A stretch of 64,000 bases of DNA, taken from the NCBI GenBank assembly GCA_965201045.1, contig OZ241746.1, positions 4,712,001 through 4,776,000 of the forward strand, read 5' to 3'. Every line of letters begins with the position of its first letter. Position 1 is the stretch's first letter. This stretch comes from JAPORK01 sp026710285. GTDB lineage: Bacteria > Pseudomonadota > Gammaproteobacteria > Pseudomonadales > Endozoicomonadaceae. Under the pieces are notes generated by a model. That model ran no database searches. It was not told the DNA's origin and saw only the letters and a program-made list of their open reading frames with translations. Positions 63,578 to 64,000 of the stretch are shown here, in pieces. Made by a program: the position numbers and the translations under genes.

Positions 63578-63601
63578 ATGAAAAAGAAATCAGCTGGTTA
63601 A
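63578..63601 (+). CDS. Possible leader peptide before ANK-4 (MKKKSAG)
   Basis: Seven codons ending in TAA. Asn3 is replaced by Lys, and the Gly codon is GGT where ANK-3 has GGC. Frame and stop position are conserved. An AGGTGAT stretch lies upstream. Confidence 0.4.
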   Translation: MKKKSAG

Positions 63602-63662
63602 TAACTCATATGATACAAAATATAAATCTCACATTAAAGTAATTTAAAAATTGAGTCATATT

Positions 63663-64000
63663 ATGAATTTTAAAAAAAATAAATTTTATTTTAAATCTTT
63701 GGTCCTTTTTATAGGCTTGCTTTTACATCTAACCGGGTTCAATGTATTTGCCGGTCCCGGAGACGATTTTGCTCAAGCATCTACTGACAGTCCTGGAAAA
63801 GAACTTGTTCCGGTATCACCGGGCACTTATACTGCCGGTTCCAAAGATCTAGGAAAAGACCTTCCTCTGGCATTAAAAGAGATTGATATTGCCAATTCTG
63901 GAGAATACCTTGCTCCGGCACTACCGGGCACTGATACTGCCGTTCCCGGAAATTCTGGAGAAAACCTTGCTCCGGCATCACCAGATGCTGATAATGTCGA
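63663..64000 (+). CDS. ANK-4: secreted ankyrin-family protein, 5' part only
   Basis: The gene is open from the ATG at 63663 to the window edge (112 codons). The signal peptide MNFKKNKFYFKSLVLFIGLL ends in VFA, as in the other three. The Pro/Gly/Ala-rich 19-20-residue linker repeats follow (SPGTYTAGSKDLGKDLPLAL, then GTDTAVPGNSGENLAPASPD). Up to the edge it matches ANK-1 best in layout. The ankyrin region must lie outside the window. Confidence 0.85.
   Translation, partial: MNFKKNKFYFKSLVLFIGLLLHLTGFNVFAGPGDDFAQASTDSPGKELVPVSPGTYTAGSKDLGKDLPLALKEIDIANSGEYLAPALPGTDTAVPGNSGENLAPASPDADNV

Noticed and set aside
1..64000. CRISPR arrays, rRNA and tRNA genes, T6SS parts (VgrG, PAAR, EagR-type adaptors)
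   Set aside because: I looked for short regularly spaced repeats, conserved RNA motifs and neighbouring secretion genes and found none. The repeats present are gene duplications and minisatellites.

Overview
The window is an AT-rich bacterial segment that looks like effector or toxin gene-family territory. No housekeeping gene, rRNA or tRNA was recognised. Eukaryotic-type modules (F-box plus WD40, ankyrin repeats) and very large secreted RHS proteins suggest a host-associated or intracellular proteobacterium. A Legionella-, Coxiella- or Endozoicomonas-like gammaproteobacterium, or another intracellular proteobacterium with large tandem gene families, would fit. This placement is an inference, because nothing here fixes the taxonomy.

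Region 1 (1-55110) is a head-to-tail array of ten RHS/YD-repeat units on the minus strand, called RHS-1 to RHS-10 from left to right. RHS-1 runs off the left edge. RHS-2 to RHS-6 and RHS-8 to RHS-10 are intact, about 1820-1860 residues each. RHS-7 is a deletion pseudogene. Each protein has a hydrophobic export signal, a YD-repeat shell, a paired DPxG motif near residues 1470-1493 (the RHS core end and autocleavage site), a conserved hydrophobic segment, an acidic Ser-rich linker and a variable C-terminal tip. There are two tip classes. RHS-2 and RHS-3 carry a short tail ending in a shared GQQGVLHL motif. RHS-4 to RHS-10 carry a domain of about 130 residues whose motif order resembles a class I methyltransferase fold, with a peculiar FGCG...C.H signature. 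Cores and tips are mosaic, which indicates duplication, gene conversion and tip exchange. No PAAR domain, VgrG, adaptor or immunity gene lies among them. Several genes are followed by a short RNA hairpin preserved by compensating changes. RHS-5 and RHS-6 have unstable simple repeats (G10; CGGATT x5) upstream.

Region 2 (36722-38184) interrupts the array on the plus strand. It holds a DNA-binding-type gene made of an exact 120-residue tandem duplication of a double helix-turn-helix unit. A third, decayed unit and a scrap of RHS sequence follow it.

Region 3 (55313-56884, minus strand) encodes an F-box plus WD40-type propeller protein, a likely mimic of a host SCF ubiquitin-ligase substrate receptor.

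Region 4 (57417-64000, plus strand) is a second tandem family: four secreted ankyrin-repeat proteins (ANK-1 to ANK-4, the last cut by the window edge). They share near-identical signal peptides, upstream regions containing a conserved 7-codon leader reading frame, and downstream intergenic modules with a perfect hairpin. ANK-1 is internally triplicated. ANK-3 is shortened and frameshifted. A 205-bp MITE-like element with a 10-bp target duplication sits between ANK-2 and ANK-3.

Taken together, the window reads as an amplified arsenal of exported, rapidly recombining proteins probably aimed at a eukaryotic host. Delivery route and targets are not shown by the sequence.
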